A stretch of 19,470 nt of DNA from Candidatus Aminicenantota bacterium (GTDB lineage Bacteria; Acidobacteriota; Aminicenantia; Aminicenantales; Aminicenantaceae): positions 1 through 19,470 of the forward strand of contig JAGLRY010000334.1 in assembly GCA_023135995.1 (NCBI GenBank), written 5' to 3'. Under the pieces are notes generated by a model, which was given only the letters and a program-made list of their open reading frames with translations, made no database searches and was not told the origin of the DNA. The translations under genes were made by a program, and so were the position numbers. Below are positions 7,939-14,762 of the stretch, one piece after another (within the stretch, counting starts at the first letter, position 1; every line of letters starts with the position of its first letter).

Positions 7939-7954
7939 CTTGTTAAATAGAAAA

Positions 7955-8029
7955 TGCTGGCTGTAGCTTAGCAAAAGGGGGGTTATGAAAATGCTAAGGA
8001 TGGGACCTTGTCCAGCCAGCAAAACAAGG
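7955..8029 (+). ncRNA. Candidate structured RNA with possible pseudoknot
   Basis: Outer stem: TGCTGGCTG (7955-7963) pairs perfectly with CAGCCAGCA (8013-8021). Nested in it, CTTAGCA (7967-7973) pairs with TGCTAAG (7992-7998) around an 18-base loop containing GGGGGG. The junction segment CCTTGT (8006-8011) can pair with ACAAGG (8024-8029) beyond the outer stem, giving an H-type pseudoknot. It matches no riboswitch class that I recognise. It lies after the FadL stop and upstream of the promoter at 8144-8149, so it could be a 3'-UTR element, a small RNA or a leader. Confidence 0.5.
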
Positions 8030-8044
8030 CTAGTAATACTATAA
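7985..8044 (+). CDS. Possible 19-residue micro-ORF inside the structured RNA
   Basis: An ATG at 7985 sits in the loop of the inner stem just after a G-rich Shine-Dalgarno-like run (AAGGGGGG, 7975-7982 region). It encodes MKMLRMGPCPASKTRLVIL and stops at TAA 8042-8044, two bases before the hairpin at 8046. Position and spacing resemble a leader peptide, but the SD spacing is short and the peptide has no run of regulatory codons. Low confidence that it is translated. Confidence 0.25.
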   Translation: MKMLRMGPCPASKTRLVIL

Positions 8045-8045
8045 T

Positions 8046-8085
8046 AAATATTTTCAAACAAATCAAATATTTTTTTATTTTTTTT
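8046..8085 (+). terminator. AT-rich hairpin with long T tract
   Basis: AAATATTT (8046-8053) and AAATATTT (8065-8072) are mutually complementary around an 11-base loop. They run into an almost pure T tract to about 8085. The stem is AT-rich and weak, but the U tract is long. It would end transcripts from the FadL gene and the structured element. Confidence 0.55.
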
Positions 8086-8143
8086 CACAAAGGGTGTGTT
8101 TGCGTCGAAGCGGATAAAAGTTTTCTTGGAGTTGAGGGAGTTG

Positions 8144-8149
8144 TATAAT
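8144..8149 (+). promoter_or_regulatory. -10 box of the lipoprotein gene
   Basis: Perfect TATAAT 20 bases before the ATG at 8170. The -35 region (TTTTCTTGG, about 8121-8129) is poor. The predicted leader is about 14 bases and contains AAGGA (8161-8165) as ribosome-binding site. Confidence 0.45.
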
Positions 8150-8169
8150 ATAAGCTGCAGAAGGACATT

Positions 8170-8691
8170 ATGAACAACACACAGAGATCCTTTTTTTTTA
8201 TTTGTCTAGGCTTCTTTGTTTTTCTCTTCATCTCCTGTGGGGAGAAATCGGATAAAGCTGTGATTCTCGAACTCATGGATAAAGCCGGCCAATACATTGA
8301 GCAAAAAGATGCTGATAGCCTCATGTTGTTTGTTGCCGAAGATTATTCCGATTTTCGGGGGAGAAATAAGCGCGAAACTGAAGAGATGGCGAAGCATTAT
8401 TTTTTAGAATATCAGGGGATCATCACACACGTGCTTAGCACGAAGATCGATGAGATCACACCTGCTGAGGCCTCTATCCGGACGGATATGTTGGTGTCAT
8501 CAGGAGGTGCCCAATTGTTCCGGAAGTTTGTCAAATTCGCCGGTGATTATTACCGCATAAAAGCAAGGCTTGTGAAGAGGGAAGGGACATGGTTGTTGCA
8601 TTATGCGGAATGGGAATACATTAGCCTGGATAGCCTATTTCCCGAATCTGTATCCATCCTCAAGAAAATCTTCCCCAATGTATCTCCCTAA
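8170..8691 (+). CDS. Small lipoprotein, possible NTF2/SnoaL-like fold
   Basis: A 173-residue protein with a lipoprotein-type signal: hydrophobic FFFICLGFFVFLF then I-S-C23-G. The -3 position is Phe, slightly off the lipobox consensus. The mature part starts with a helix ('KAVILELMDKAGQYIEQKDADSLMLFVAEDYSDFRG'), followed by beta strands ending in 'W-L-L-H-Y-A-E-W'. This is the helix-then-sheet order of NTF2-like/SnoaL-like proteins, but no catalytic residues can be named. It has its own -10 box and AAGGA ribosome-binding site. The thioredoxin-like gene is 290 bp downstream with a separate promoter. The function is unknown, and the fold assignment is inference. Confidence 0.7.
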   Translation: MNNTQRSFFFICLGFFVFLFISCGEKSDKAVILELMDKAGQYIEQKDADSLMLFVAEDYSDFRGRNKRETEEMAKHYFLEYQGIITHVLSTKIDEITPAEASIRTDMLVSSGGAQLFRKFVKFAGDYYRIKARLVKREGTWLLHYAEWEYISLDSLFPESVSILKKIFPNVSP

Positions 8692-8928
8692 CAGTGATGG
8701 CTTTTATACTTATTTGCGGGATTAAGTGATCAGATTGTATGGTGGAGAAAACCGTTTGAAGGTTGAGCGGCCATGGTTCCTTGACCGGAGGGAAAGGAGA
8801 GCGAGGCCTGAAACCGAGCCTATTTTTCCTCGGTGGGGAAAAATGGGCGTGTTTTCGAAATCATCAATCTGATCATTCGATTTGTCATTCATCACGGTTT
8901 TGGGGATCCTTACGGCTCAAGAAGAATT
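8692..8928. other. Non-coding stretch with hairpin and conserved element
   Basis: No credible coding sequence. ATTTTTCC (8822-8829) pairs with GGAAAAAT (8837-8844) around 7 bases. On the plus strand it has no T tail. At 8849-8897 lies an element also found upstream of the M28 peptidase gene. Confidence 0.6.
8849..8897 (+). repeat. Upstream element, copy A (shared with 17342-17389)
   Basis: GTGTTTTCGAAATCA (8849-8863) and TCATTCATCACGG (8885-8897) recur exactly at 17342-17356 and 17377-17389, with 21 and 20 divergent bases between them. Both copies lie about 85-110 bp upstream of a plus-strand gene for an exported protein. Confidence 0.75.
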
Positions 8929-8958
8929 TTGCTTAAAGAATAAAGTTTCTGGTACAAT
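8929..8958 (+). promoter_or_regulatory. Sigma-70-type promoter of the thioredoxin-like gene
   Basis: TTGCTT (8929-8934) and TACAAT (8953-8958) are separated by 18 bases, 24 bases before the ATG at 8982. Each hexamer deviates only modestly from TTGACA/TATAAT. Confidence 0.55.
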
Positions 8959-8981
8959 CAAATTCCTGAAAGGAGATCACC

Positions 8982-9710
8982 ATGAAAAAAAGATTTAGAC
9001 AATCAACGGTCTTAGTTTTTTCTGTTTTAGTTATTTCGGCGTTTATACTTTTGGCACAGACAGATGAGATCAAGCCTGTCACTGTCGAAAAACCAATGCC
9101 AGATTTTTCTCTTCCTGTCTTTCAGGGAGGAGAGATGACACTTTCCGAGATCGAGGGGAAAAATATCCTGCTCATATTTCCCCGTGGCCGCTCCAGAGAG
9201 AATGCCTGGTGTCACGTCTGTAATTATCAGTATGCAGAGTGGGCAGAACTGGAGGCCAAACTTCAGGTCAGGGAGAAATACAACGTGGAGATCCTTTTTG
9301 TCCTTCCCTATGGGAAAGAGTTGGTCACAGAATGGATCGACAAGTTTTATGATCAGCTTCAGGATCTCGAGAAGGGAAAGAATCCCCCCGATCAGGATAA
9401 ACTTGATGAGCGGGGCAAAAGGCGGATGGAGTTCTACAAGAGAGTTTTTCCCAAAAGCTTCCCCTACGAAGAGGGTAAGGTCCCTTTACCATTTCCCATA
9501 CTGATGGATGATGGGGCGGCTGTCTCCAAAGGGCTAGGTCTTTTTACGACCGAGTGGGGTGGGAGTAAGGTGGAGCAAAATATCCCGACAGTGTACATCG
9601 TGGATAAGAACGGCATCCTTCAATTCAAATACTTCAGTCAGAACACTTTTGATAGACCCGGACCGGATTATTTGATAAGAGTTCTGGATGTAATCAGCAG
9701 CAGTCAATGA
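8982..9710 (+). CDS. Exported thioredoxin-fold (AhpC/TSA-redoxin-like) protein
   Basis: A 242-residue periplasmic or membrane-anchored protein. Residues 5-25 form an uncleaved or Sec-cleaved hydrophobic signal. The domain opens with the peroxiredoxin/TlpA pattern 'P-M-P-D-F-S-L-P-V-F-Q-G-G-E-M-T-L-S-E-I-E-G-K-N-I-L-L-I-F' (39-66). The active-site region is 'W-C77-H-V-C80-N-Y-Q-Y', a CxxC of thioredoxin type shifted slightly from the usual place. Later 'I-P-T-V-Y-I-V-D-K-N-G-I-L-Q-F' supplies the cis-Pro and final strands. About 50 charged residues (95-155) are inserted between, longer than in minimal thioredoxins. Probable role: disulfide reduction or peroxide detoxification outside the cytoplasm, with an unknown partner. 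Start supported by AAAGGAG seven bases upstream and a sigma-70-like promoter. Confidence 0.85.
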   Translation: MKKRFRQSTVLVFSVLVISAFILLAQTDEIKPVTVEKPMPDFSLPVFQGGEMTLSEIEGKNILLIFPRGRSRENAWCHVCNYQYAEWAELEAKLQVREKYNVEILFVLPYGKELVTEWIDKFYDQLQDLEKGKNPPDQDKLDERGKRRMEFYKRVFPKSFPYEEGKVPLPFPILMDDGAAVSKGLGLFTTEWGGSKVEQNIPTVYIVDKNGILQFKYFSQNTFDRPGPDYLIRVLDVISSSQ

Positions 9711-9767
9711 GGGATCGAATATCATAAACTTTTGCGCGGTATTCCCGTATGAGGGTTTAGAGCGACA

Positions 9768-9784
9768 TTGGCTCTGAAACTGCA
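9768..9784 (+). promoter_or_regulatory. Probable sigma-54 promoter of the LolA-like gene
   Basis: TTGGCTCTGAAACTGCA has the essential GG (9770-9771) and GC (9782-9783) at the right spacing and matches most of YTGGCACGRNNNTTGCW. Transcription would start near 9795, just before the ribosome-binding site. It is weaker than the exact sites at 6571 and 17215. Confidence 0.5.
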
Positions 9785-9813
9785 GGAATCATAACACGAG
9801 AAGAGAGGAGAAC

Positions 9814-10542
9814 ATGAAGAAGATTTTATCAATGAGTGTTTTGGGTTTGTTCTGTTTGGGCTTGCTGGTTTCACCGAGTATCGGTCAGGATATCAAAGAG
9901 ATCAGGGCAAAAATGGTTGAAGCGTCCGGGGGAAAGCAGATCTATGAAAACCTCAAGGATCTCACTATAACAGGTACACTCGACCTGACAATGCAGGGAT
10001 TGAGTGGTTCATTGACGATCTACAAAAAAGAGCCGGATAAGAGACGTACGGATATCGAAGTGATGGGCATGCTGATCACCCAAGCGTATGATGGGAAGAT
10101 CGCCTGGTTCACCAATCCCCAAACTGGAGCGACAGAAGAGCTTTCCGGCGATCAAGCGGCCCAACTGAAAAGACAGGCCATGCCCTCCCTGGCTTCCATT
10201 TATCCTGAAAAGTACGGTATCACCTGGGAATACAAAGGTAAGGAAACCATCGAGGACAAAGAGTATCTCGTCCTGAATACGACCTTTCCTGACGGATTCG
10301 AGGTTACTGTCTATGTCGATCCGGATACCTATTTGACCTATAAGACAAAATCTGTAACAACAGGACAGATGGGCACGGAGGTAGAGGTAGAGCAATTCAG
10401 TGCCGACTATAAAAAAATCGGCGGTATGACATTTCCTTCTCTTATCACCAGTTATCAGGATGGTGAGGAATATTCGGTGATAACCATCGACGACGTGGAA
10501 ACCAACACGGGCTTAGAAGATTCCATGTTCAAGATGCAGTAA
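9814..10542 (+). CDS. LolA-like outer-membrane lipoprotein-sorting protein
   Basis: A 242-residue exported protein with a Sec signal (MKKILSMSVLGLFCLGLLVS, cleavage near residue 24) and a LolA/LolB-type half-barrel fold. Diagnostic stretches are 'ASGGKQIYENLKDLTITGTLDL' near the N-terminus, then 'YDGKIAWFTNPQTGATEEL', 'Y-V-L-N-T-T-F-P-D-G-F-E-V-T-V-Y-V-D-P-D-T-Y-L' and a closing 'D-V-E-T-N-T-G-L-E-D-S-M-F'. Proteins of this type bind lipid or lipoprotein acyl chains in the periplasm. Many are not the housekeeping LolA, and I do not assign a specific cargo. GGAG precedes the ATG. It lies 103 bp after the thioredoxin-like gene with a separate sigma-54-like promoter, so cotranscription is optional. 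Confidence 0.8.
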   Translation: MKKILSMSVLGLFCLGLLVSPSIGQDIKEIRAKMVEASGGKQIYENLKDLTITGTLDLTMQGLSGSLTIYKKEPDKRRTDIEVMGMLITQAYDGKIAWFTNPQTGATEELSGDQAAQLKRQAMPSLASIYPEKYGITWEYKGKETIEDKEYLVLNTTFPDGFEVTVYVDPDTYLTYKTKSVTTGQMGTEVEVEQFSADYKKIGGMTFPSLITSYQDGEEYSVITIDDVETNTGLEDSMFKMQ

Positions 10543-10546
10543 AATC

Positions 10547-10564
10547 TAACCTGAATAATTCAGG
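10547..10564. repeat. Gene-end palindrome, shared with 19437
   Basis: TAACCTGAATAATTCA recurs with one mismatch at 19437-19452 (TAACCTGAATTATTCA). Here it forms a short palindrome, CCTGAAT-A-ATTCAGG. Both copies start within a few bases of a stop codon. Confidence 0.55.
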
Positions 10565-10583
10565 CAAAATCCTTAAAAAACTT

Positions 10584-10901
10584 TTAGGTCAGATAAAGTT
10601 CTTCCTCGATCAGCGATTGAAGCCGCGAACGGATATTGATGCCGGTTCGGCAGTCGGCTGAACAAGATTGACAATTACGGCATACGTTCAAGCTGCGCTT
10701 CTCCGGGAGTTCCGAAATAGTGGTTCTCGCTTGGATAAAATTTCCGTAAGCACTTGCATACATATAAGCGCGCATCAGGTTCGGGATCTCCACATCATGG
10801 GGGCAGGTGGGAACACAGGCACGGCAGTTCTGGCAGCAAAATCTGATTTTGAGAAAGTTGAATCGATCCCATTGGGATTTGGAGGTAAGAAATGGCCACA
10901 T
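10584..10901 (-). pseudogene. Aldo/keto-reductase C-terminal ferredoxin-domain remnant
   Basis: The 105-codon frame encodes only the C-terminal twin 4Fe-4S region of ferredoxin-type aldo/keto reductases. The first cluster motif is C23-x2-C26-x2-C29-x3-C33-P and the second is C74-x2-C77-x2-C80-x3-C84. The usual linker 'V-E-I-P-N-L-M-R-A-Y-M-Y-A-S-A-Y-G' lies between. The TIM-barrel that should precede it (about 280 residues) is absent. The DNA where it should be holds the plus-strand nuclease gene starting at 10892, and the first ~18 residues of this frame resemble nothing. A deletion or replacement therefore removed the 5' part. All eight cysteines remain, so the loss may be recent, or the piece may survive as a small ferredoxin, which I think less likely. 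Confidence 0.7.
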
Positions 10902-12130
10902 TCAGTCATTCCAGGTTAAGCTCCTATGAGACCTGTCCTCTTAGGTATAAATTTGCCTATATCGATAGAGTTAAAGTCGAAGCGGAAGACACGGTTGAGA
11001 CATTTCTCGGGTCAAGGGCCCATGAGGCTCTGGAAAAACTCTACAGGAATCTCCAGTTCGAGAGATTGTTGAGTGTCGATGAAGTTCTGGCTTTTTTTAA
11101 CAGAGAGTGGGAGAAAAACTGGAATGAAGCGATCATCATCGTGAACAAGGAATACACAGCAGAGAATTACCGGAAGATGGGCGAGCGGTATTTGAAAGAT
11201 TATTATAAAAGGCACAAGCCCTTTGACAAAGGAAAAATCCTCGGATTGGAAACGACAAACACTCTTCCGTTGGATAAAGAGGGAAAGTATGGCTTCTACA
11301 TCAGGATCGATCGATTGATGGACATGGGAGAGGGTGTTTACGAGGTCCATGACTATAAGACCAACATGTCTCTGCCTAAACAAGAGGATCTGGATAAGGA
11401 CCGCCAGTTGGCCATGTATTCCCTCTGGGTGAGAGAGCAGTTCCAGGATTTCAAAAAGGTCCGCCTTGTCTGGCATTTTTTGGCTTTTGACAAAGAGATG
11501 GAGTCCTTCCGGACAAAGAAACAGCTGGAAGATTTGAGAAAAGATGTCCTGGATGAGATCCAGGAGATCGAAGCCACAGAGAAATTCCCGGCGAATGTAA
11601 CTCGTTTATGTTTTTGGTGCCTTTATCGGGGAATGTGTCCGGAGTGGAAACATGAGGTTGAGCTCGAGGATAAACCTGAGAATGAATATCTTCAGGATCC
11701 AGGAGTGAAGTTGGTCGATGAATATGTGAAGACAAAAAACGAGCTCGAAAATCACAAAAGAGATGCCGAGGCGAAACTGGAGAAGCTGAAAGATGCACTG
11801 ATCGCTTTTTGCGAGAAAGAAGAGGTTTCTGTTGTTTTCGGTTCGGAAAACAAGATTTCGGTCAAGCCGTATGAGTCTGTTAAGTTTCCGCCCAGAAACT
11901 CGGAAGAAAGAGAAACCCTCGTCATGTTATTAAAGGATATTGGGAAGCTGAATGAAGTCTCTGACCTGGATATCCATGCTCTATCCGGAGTGTTGAAGAA
12001 TAGAAAATGGGAAAAGCATGACATTGAACGCTTGAGTGAATTTGGGATCAGAGAGACGAAACACAGGCTGAGCATATCCAAGCACGAAAAACAGGTCTTT
12101 GGCCCGCCTTATGACGGGCCCTCATCCTGA
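10892..12130 (+). CDS. PD-(D/E)XK nuclease with Fe-S cluster cysteines (RecB/AddB/Cas4-like)
   Basis: A 412-residue cytoplasmic nuclease of the RecB-like PD-(D/E)XK superfamily. The fold elements appear in order: 'F-S-H-S-R-L-S-S-Y-E-T-C15-P-L-R-Y-K-F' (N-terminal cluster cysteine), 'L-G-S-R-A-H44-E-A-L' (motif I His), D140 in 'I-D-R-L', 'V-H-D154-Y-K156-T-N' (motifs II-III), Q172 in 'R-Q-L-A-M-Y', and 'L-C240-F-W-C243-L-Y-R-G-M-C249-P'. The four cysteines fit the 4Fe-4S staple of AddB/Cas4 enzymes. About 150 further residues form a charged coiled coil (275-310) and a C-terminal region I do not recognise. GGAGGT at 10881-10886 supports the start. No helicase, Cas gene or CRISPR is nearby, so it stands alone. 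The role in repair or DNA processing is inferred from the family. Confidence 0.88.
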   Translation: MATFSHSRLSSYETCPLRYKFAYIDRVKVEAEDTVETFLGSRAHEALEKLYRNLQFERLLSVDEVLAFFNREWEKNWNEAIIIVNKEYTAENYRKMGERYLKDYYKRHKPFDKGKILGLETTNTLPLDKEGKYGFYIRIDRLMDMGEGVYEVHDYKTNMSLPKQEDLDKDRQLAMYSLWVREQFQDFKKVRLVWHFLAFDKEMESFRTKKQLEDLRKDVLDEIQEIEATEKFPANVTRLCFWCLYRGMCPEWKHEVELEDKPENEYLQDPGVKLVDEYVKTKNELENHKRDAEAKLEKLKDALIAFCEKEEVSVVFGSENKISVKPYESVKFPPRNSEERETLVMLLKDIGKLNEVSDLDIHALSGVLKNRKWEKHDIERLSEFGIRETKHRLSISKHEKQVFGPPYDGPSS

Positions 12131-12147
12131 AAGGGTCGTTACCCTTT
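12101..12147. terminator. Two hairpins between convergent genes
   Basis: GGCCCG (12101-12106) pairs with CGGGCC (12115-12120) inside the last codons of the nuclease gene. AAAGGGT (12130-12136) pairs with ACCCTTT (12141-12147) just after its stop. The second lies between the stop codons of the convergent genes and could serve both strands, though neither side has a long T tract. Confidence 0.4.
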
Positions 12148-12155
12148 ATCTATAT

Positions 12156-12341
12156 CTATACGCTGGAACTTTGAGAAGCCACAGCGTTAGCCTCCTTGGC
12201 TAACATGTTAGAGATGATCTCGTTTCCTGCTTTTTTGCCGACTTTCAAGATGTCCACTGAAGGTGAAGCAATCAAGCTAAACCCCACAAAGGTGATAAGA
12301 ACTGCCACTAAAAAAATTGCAAATTTATCTCTGAGTTTCAT
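12156..12341 (-). CDS. 61-residue membrane-anchored or exported peptide
   Basis: I choose the ATG at 12341, preceded by GGAG seven bases upstream. An in-frame ATG at 12365 would add KKEKENK without a good site. The peptide has a basic start (MKLRDK), one hydrophobic segment (about residues 7-25), S-P near 26-28, then a short mature part rich in Lys, Ala, Asn and Ser ending in SQSSSV. I recognise no family. It could be a small inner-membrane protein or a secreted peptide after cleavage. A sigma-54-like site lies 46 bases upstream of the predicted leader start, suggesting real expression. It converges on the nuclease gene and is separated from the S9 peptidase gene by about 215 bp. Confidence 0.55.
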   Translation of the reverse strand: MKLRDKFAIFLVAVLITFVGFSLIASPSVDILKVGKKAGNEIISNMLAKEANAVASQSSSV

Positions 12342-12398
12342 TTTATTCTCCTTTTCTTTTTTCATCGATTACTCTCATATATATAGACGTAAACTCGG

Positions 12399-12413
12399 GC
12401 AAAAAAGTTGCCC
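12399..12413 (-). promoter_or_regulatory. Weak sigma-54-like promoter for the small peptide
   Basis: The minus strand reads GGGCAA-CTTTT-TTGC with the GG and GC correctly spaced, two mismatches from TGGCAC-N5-TTGC. The site is also part of a palindrome (GGGCAA/TTGCCC), so it may instead be an operator or hairpin. Confidence 0.35.
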
Positions 12414-12556
12414 TCTTGGTGACTTTCAAGATAATCTGCTCTTCTCATTTTTCGCTCTCATCATTTAGACAAAATGCGCACAGAGTTTATTCCATGTTTT
12501 TAACATAATTTTTCTTGTGAGAGTGATGCTTAGAGGTAAAACTTATGGATTAGTGA

Positions 12557-14611
12557 TTATTTCTGATTCTTTTCCTCTTTGTCTTCGTCTTCTTCTTTTT
12601 CTTTGGAGCGTTCCCAGGGTTTCCAATCCACACCCAAGACATATTTTTGCATCCACTTGATCTCTTCGATATCCCTGATACGCTGGTGACGGGGTTCTCT
12701 GAATCCGTGGGGTTCACGAGGAACGCGGATGTAACGCACAGGGGCTTTGCCGATATCTTTGATGGCCGCGAAGAATATCATGCTTTGCGCCTCCGTATCT
12801 GTGGGGTCGTTCATGCCATGGATGAGAAAGGTCGGTGTCGTGACGTTCTTGACATGGGTATAAGCGGACTGTTCCCGCCAGGCCTCGGGATTATCCCAGG
12901 GAGTACTGCCGATGTGCCAGAGCCTCACGTCGTGGTTGAATCCGGGCCCATATTCCGATGCCCAGTCATAGACGCCAGCACCGATCGCGGCGGCTTTGAA
13001 TCGGTCGGTCTGTGTTATGGTCCAACCGCCAAGGATGCCTCCGTAACTCCATCCTCGAAGCCCCATCCGGTCAGGATCGGCGATCCCTCGATCGATGAGG
13101 AGATCCACTCCATTCATCAAATCCCAGTAATCTCCCTTACCGATGCCATCGCCGGCCTGGACGGTGTTCCCCTCGCGAAGTTTATCCGTGTAACCACTGC
13201 TGCCCCTGACATTGGGGGAGAGAGAAGCATAACCTAATCCGGCATTAATGTGATAGCTGGCTCGGAAGCTGTTCATAAAACAACCGGCTGGGCCTCCATG
13301 GATGTTGAGCATGAGGGGAAGGCGAGAGCCTTTTGTGTAGCCGGGGGGAAGGTGCAGCAGTCCCTCGATCTCATAGTCCTTGACGCTTTTCCAACGGATG
13401 ACCTTCATGGAGGCGAGATGTATCTCCTCGGTGATCCATGGATTGGCATTTGTCAGTCGGATTGGATCGAATTTATCAACGGATGATGTGTAAATGTCAG
13501 AGGGTGTATCAAAATCAGAAAACGAGTACACAATTTTTGTCCTGTCCTTTGAAAAAGAGCTGGCCTGGAGCGTGCCTGAGACTTCGGTCAACTGCTTGAA
13601 TTTTCCTGTGGTCACATCGATCTTGAAGAGGTTGGAATTTGTGCGTTGGTGTCCGTTGAAGAGTATGGTGTTTGAGTCTGGTGTCCAGAAGATCCCCCGG
13701 ATATTGCCCTCGTATTGATCGGAGAGCTGACGGTATTTTTTTGTGGCAGGGTTCATGATGTAGATCTTGCTGTTTCGGTTGAGCCATTCTTTATCATCCG
13801 CTGCCATGAATGCAAAGCTTTTACCGTCAGGAGCCCAAGAAAGAGAGCTCTCAGGAGTGTTGTTGGCGGTCAATTGGAGTCTTTTTTTATCGGCGATGTT
13901 ATAGAGGAAGATCTCGCTCTTGTATTGTTCGTTTCGACGGTTGGAAAACCGGGCCGTAAAGATGATACTTTTCCCGTCGGGAGAGATGTCAAAATCACCG
14001 ATGAGGATTTCCTCCGAAATGAGACAGGTGCTTTCTTTCTCTTTGATGTCAAACATCCAGAGGTGTCGCCATTGTCCCTCTCTCTGTCCGTTCGGTCCTT
14101 CATCCACGAATATGACATCACTGCCGGCTTTGTACTCTTTTTCTTCTTCCTTACTGCGGGCTTGAGGTGCAATGAAGAATATCTTAGTGGAATCTGGAGA
14201 CCATTTGTAGGAGCCGATGCTGCTCTTGTGTTTTGTCAACTGTACGGCTTCGCCCCCTAAGGTTCTCATGAGAAATAACTGGCTTTTCTTTTCTACCGAT
14301 CGCTTGAATGTGAAATACTCGCCGTTCGGAGAAAATTGGAAGGAATTTCCTCCATCTTCGCCGATGTATTGGAAAGCATCGCCTCCATCTGATGGGATCA
14401 TGTAGTATTTGGATTTTCTCTTGTTTTTTTTCCAGTCTAATTCCGACAAGGAGTAGAATACCCATCGGCCGTTGGGAGAGATCAGGGCGTTTCCTACTCT
14501 GACCATGTTAAGGGCATCGTCTGCTGTCATCGGACGCCGGTTGTTCTCTTCAGCCGAGAGAAACATGGCAGCACACACAGCAAATAAAAATGTGAAGATG
14601 AGTTTTCTCAT
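12557..14611 (-). CDS. Secreted S9-family (prolyl oligopeptidase/DPP-IV type) serine peptidase
   Basis: Exported peptidase of 684 residues. The Sec signal is MRKLIFTFLFAVCAAMFLSA (cleavage near A20-E21). Residues 25-400 form a beta-propeller with TolB/WD40-like repeats of the 'W-S-P-D-S-x-x-I-F-F' and 'S-P-D-G-K-S-I-I-F-T' type, which filters access to the active site. Residues about 420-660 are the alpha/beta-hydrolase: oxyanion loop 'N-I-H-G-G-P-A-G', nucleophile S522 in G-W-S-Y-G-G, D602 in H-G-M-N-D-P-T-D and H635 in P-R-E-P-H-G-F. The C-terminus is a highly charged Lys/Glu tail. It would release di- or oligopeptides in the periplasm or outside. GGGAGG precedes the ATG on the minus strand. 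Upstream lies a composite repeat, then the divergent Tat-signal gene. Confidence 0.95.
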   Translation of the reverse strand: MRKLIFTFLFAVCAAMFLSAEENNRRPMTADDALNMVRVGNALISPNGRWVFYSLSELDWKKNKRKSKYYMIPSDGGDAFQYIGEDGGNSFQFSPNGEYFTFKRSVEKKSQLFLMRTLGGEAVQLTKHKSSIGSYKWSPDSTKIFFIAPQARSKEEEKEYKAGSDVIFVDEGPNGQREGQWRHLWMFDIKEKESTCLISEEILIGDFDISPDGKSIIFTARFSNRRNEQYKSEIFLYNIADKKRLQLTANNTPESSLSWAPDGKSFAFMAADDKEWLNRNSKIYIMNPATKKYRQLSDQYEGNIRGIFWTPDSNTILFNGHQRTNSNLFKIDVTTGKFKQLTEVSGTLQASSFSKDRTKIVYSFSDFDTPSDIYTSSVDKFDPIRLTNANPWITEEIHLASMKVIRWKSVKDYEIEGLLHLPPGYTKGSRLPLMLNIHGGPAGCFMNSFRASYHINAGLGYASLSPNVRGSSGYTDKLREGNTVQAGDGIGKGDYWDLMNGVDLLIDRGIADPDRMGLRGWSYGGILGGWTITQTDRFKAAAIGAGVYDWASEYGPGFNHDVRLWHIGSTPWDNPEAWREQSAYTHVKNVTTPTFLIHGMNDPTDTEAQSMIFFAAIKDIGKAPVRYIRVPREPHGFREPRHQRIRDIEEIKWMQKYVLGVDWKPWERSKEKEEDEDKEEKNQK

Positions 14612-14762
14612 ACAAGCCTCCCGTAATGTTATTCACATCCTGAGGGTGAATTCCCCTCACTTGAAACGGTTAATAATAATATCATCGAGTGGCCGATTGC
14701 AAGCTTTGGGATTGAGGCCTCCCATAGGGTCTCTATTTCTAATGAGACTCCCGATCCCGGCT

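Noticed and set aside
7930..8040. Possible integron attC site or tRNA-like fold in the structured element.
   Set aside because: No RYYYAAC/GTTRRRY ends, no integrase or cassette array, and no acceptor or T-loop consensus for a tRNA.
8822..8844. Hairpin ATTTTTCC/GGAAAAAT as terminator of the lipoprotein gene.
   Set aside because: It lies 130 bp after the stop and has no T tract on the plus strand.
10892..12130. Cas4 of a CRISPR system.
   Set aside because: The fold and cysteines fit the broad RecB/Cas4 group, but the protein is about twice the Cas4 length and no cas genes or repeat array occur in the window.
12647..13237. Long plus-strand open frames opposite the S9 peptidase gene (also at 13715-14260).
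   Set aside because: They are antisense shadows of a gene with a complete catalytic triad and signal peptide, and they lack ribosome-binding sites and recognisable motifs.
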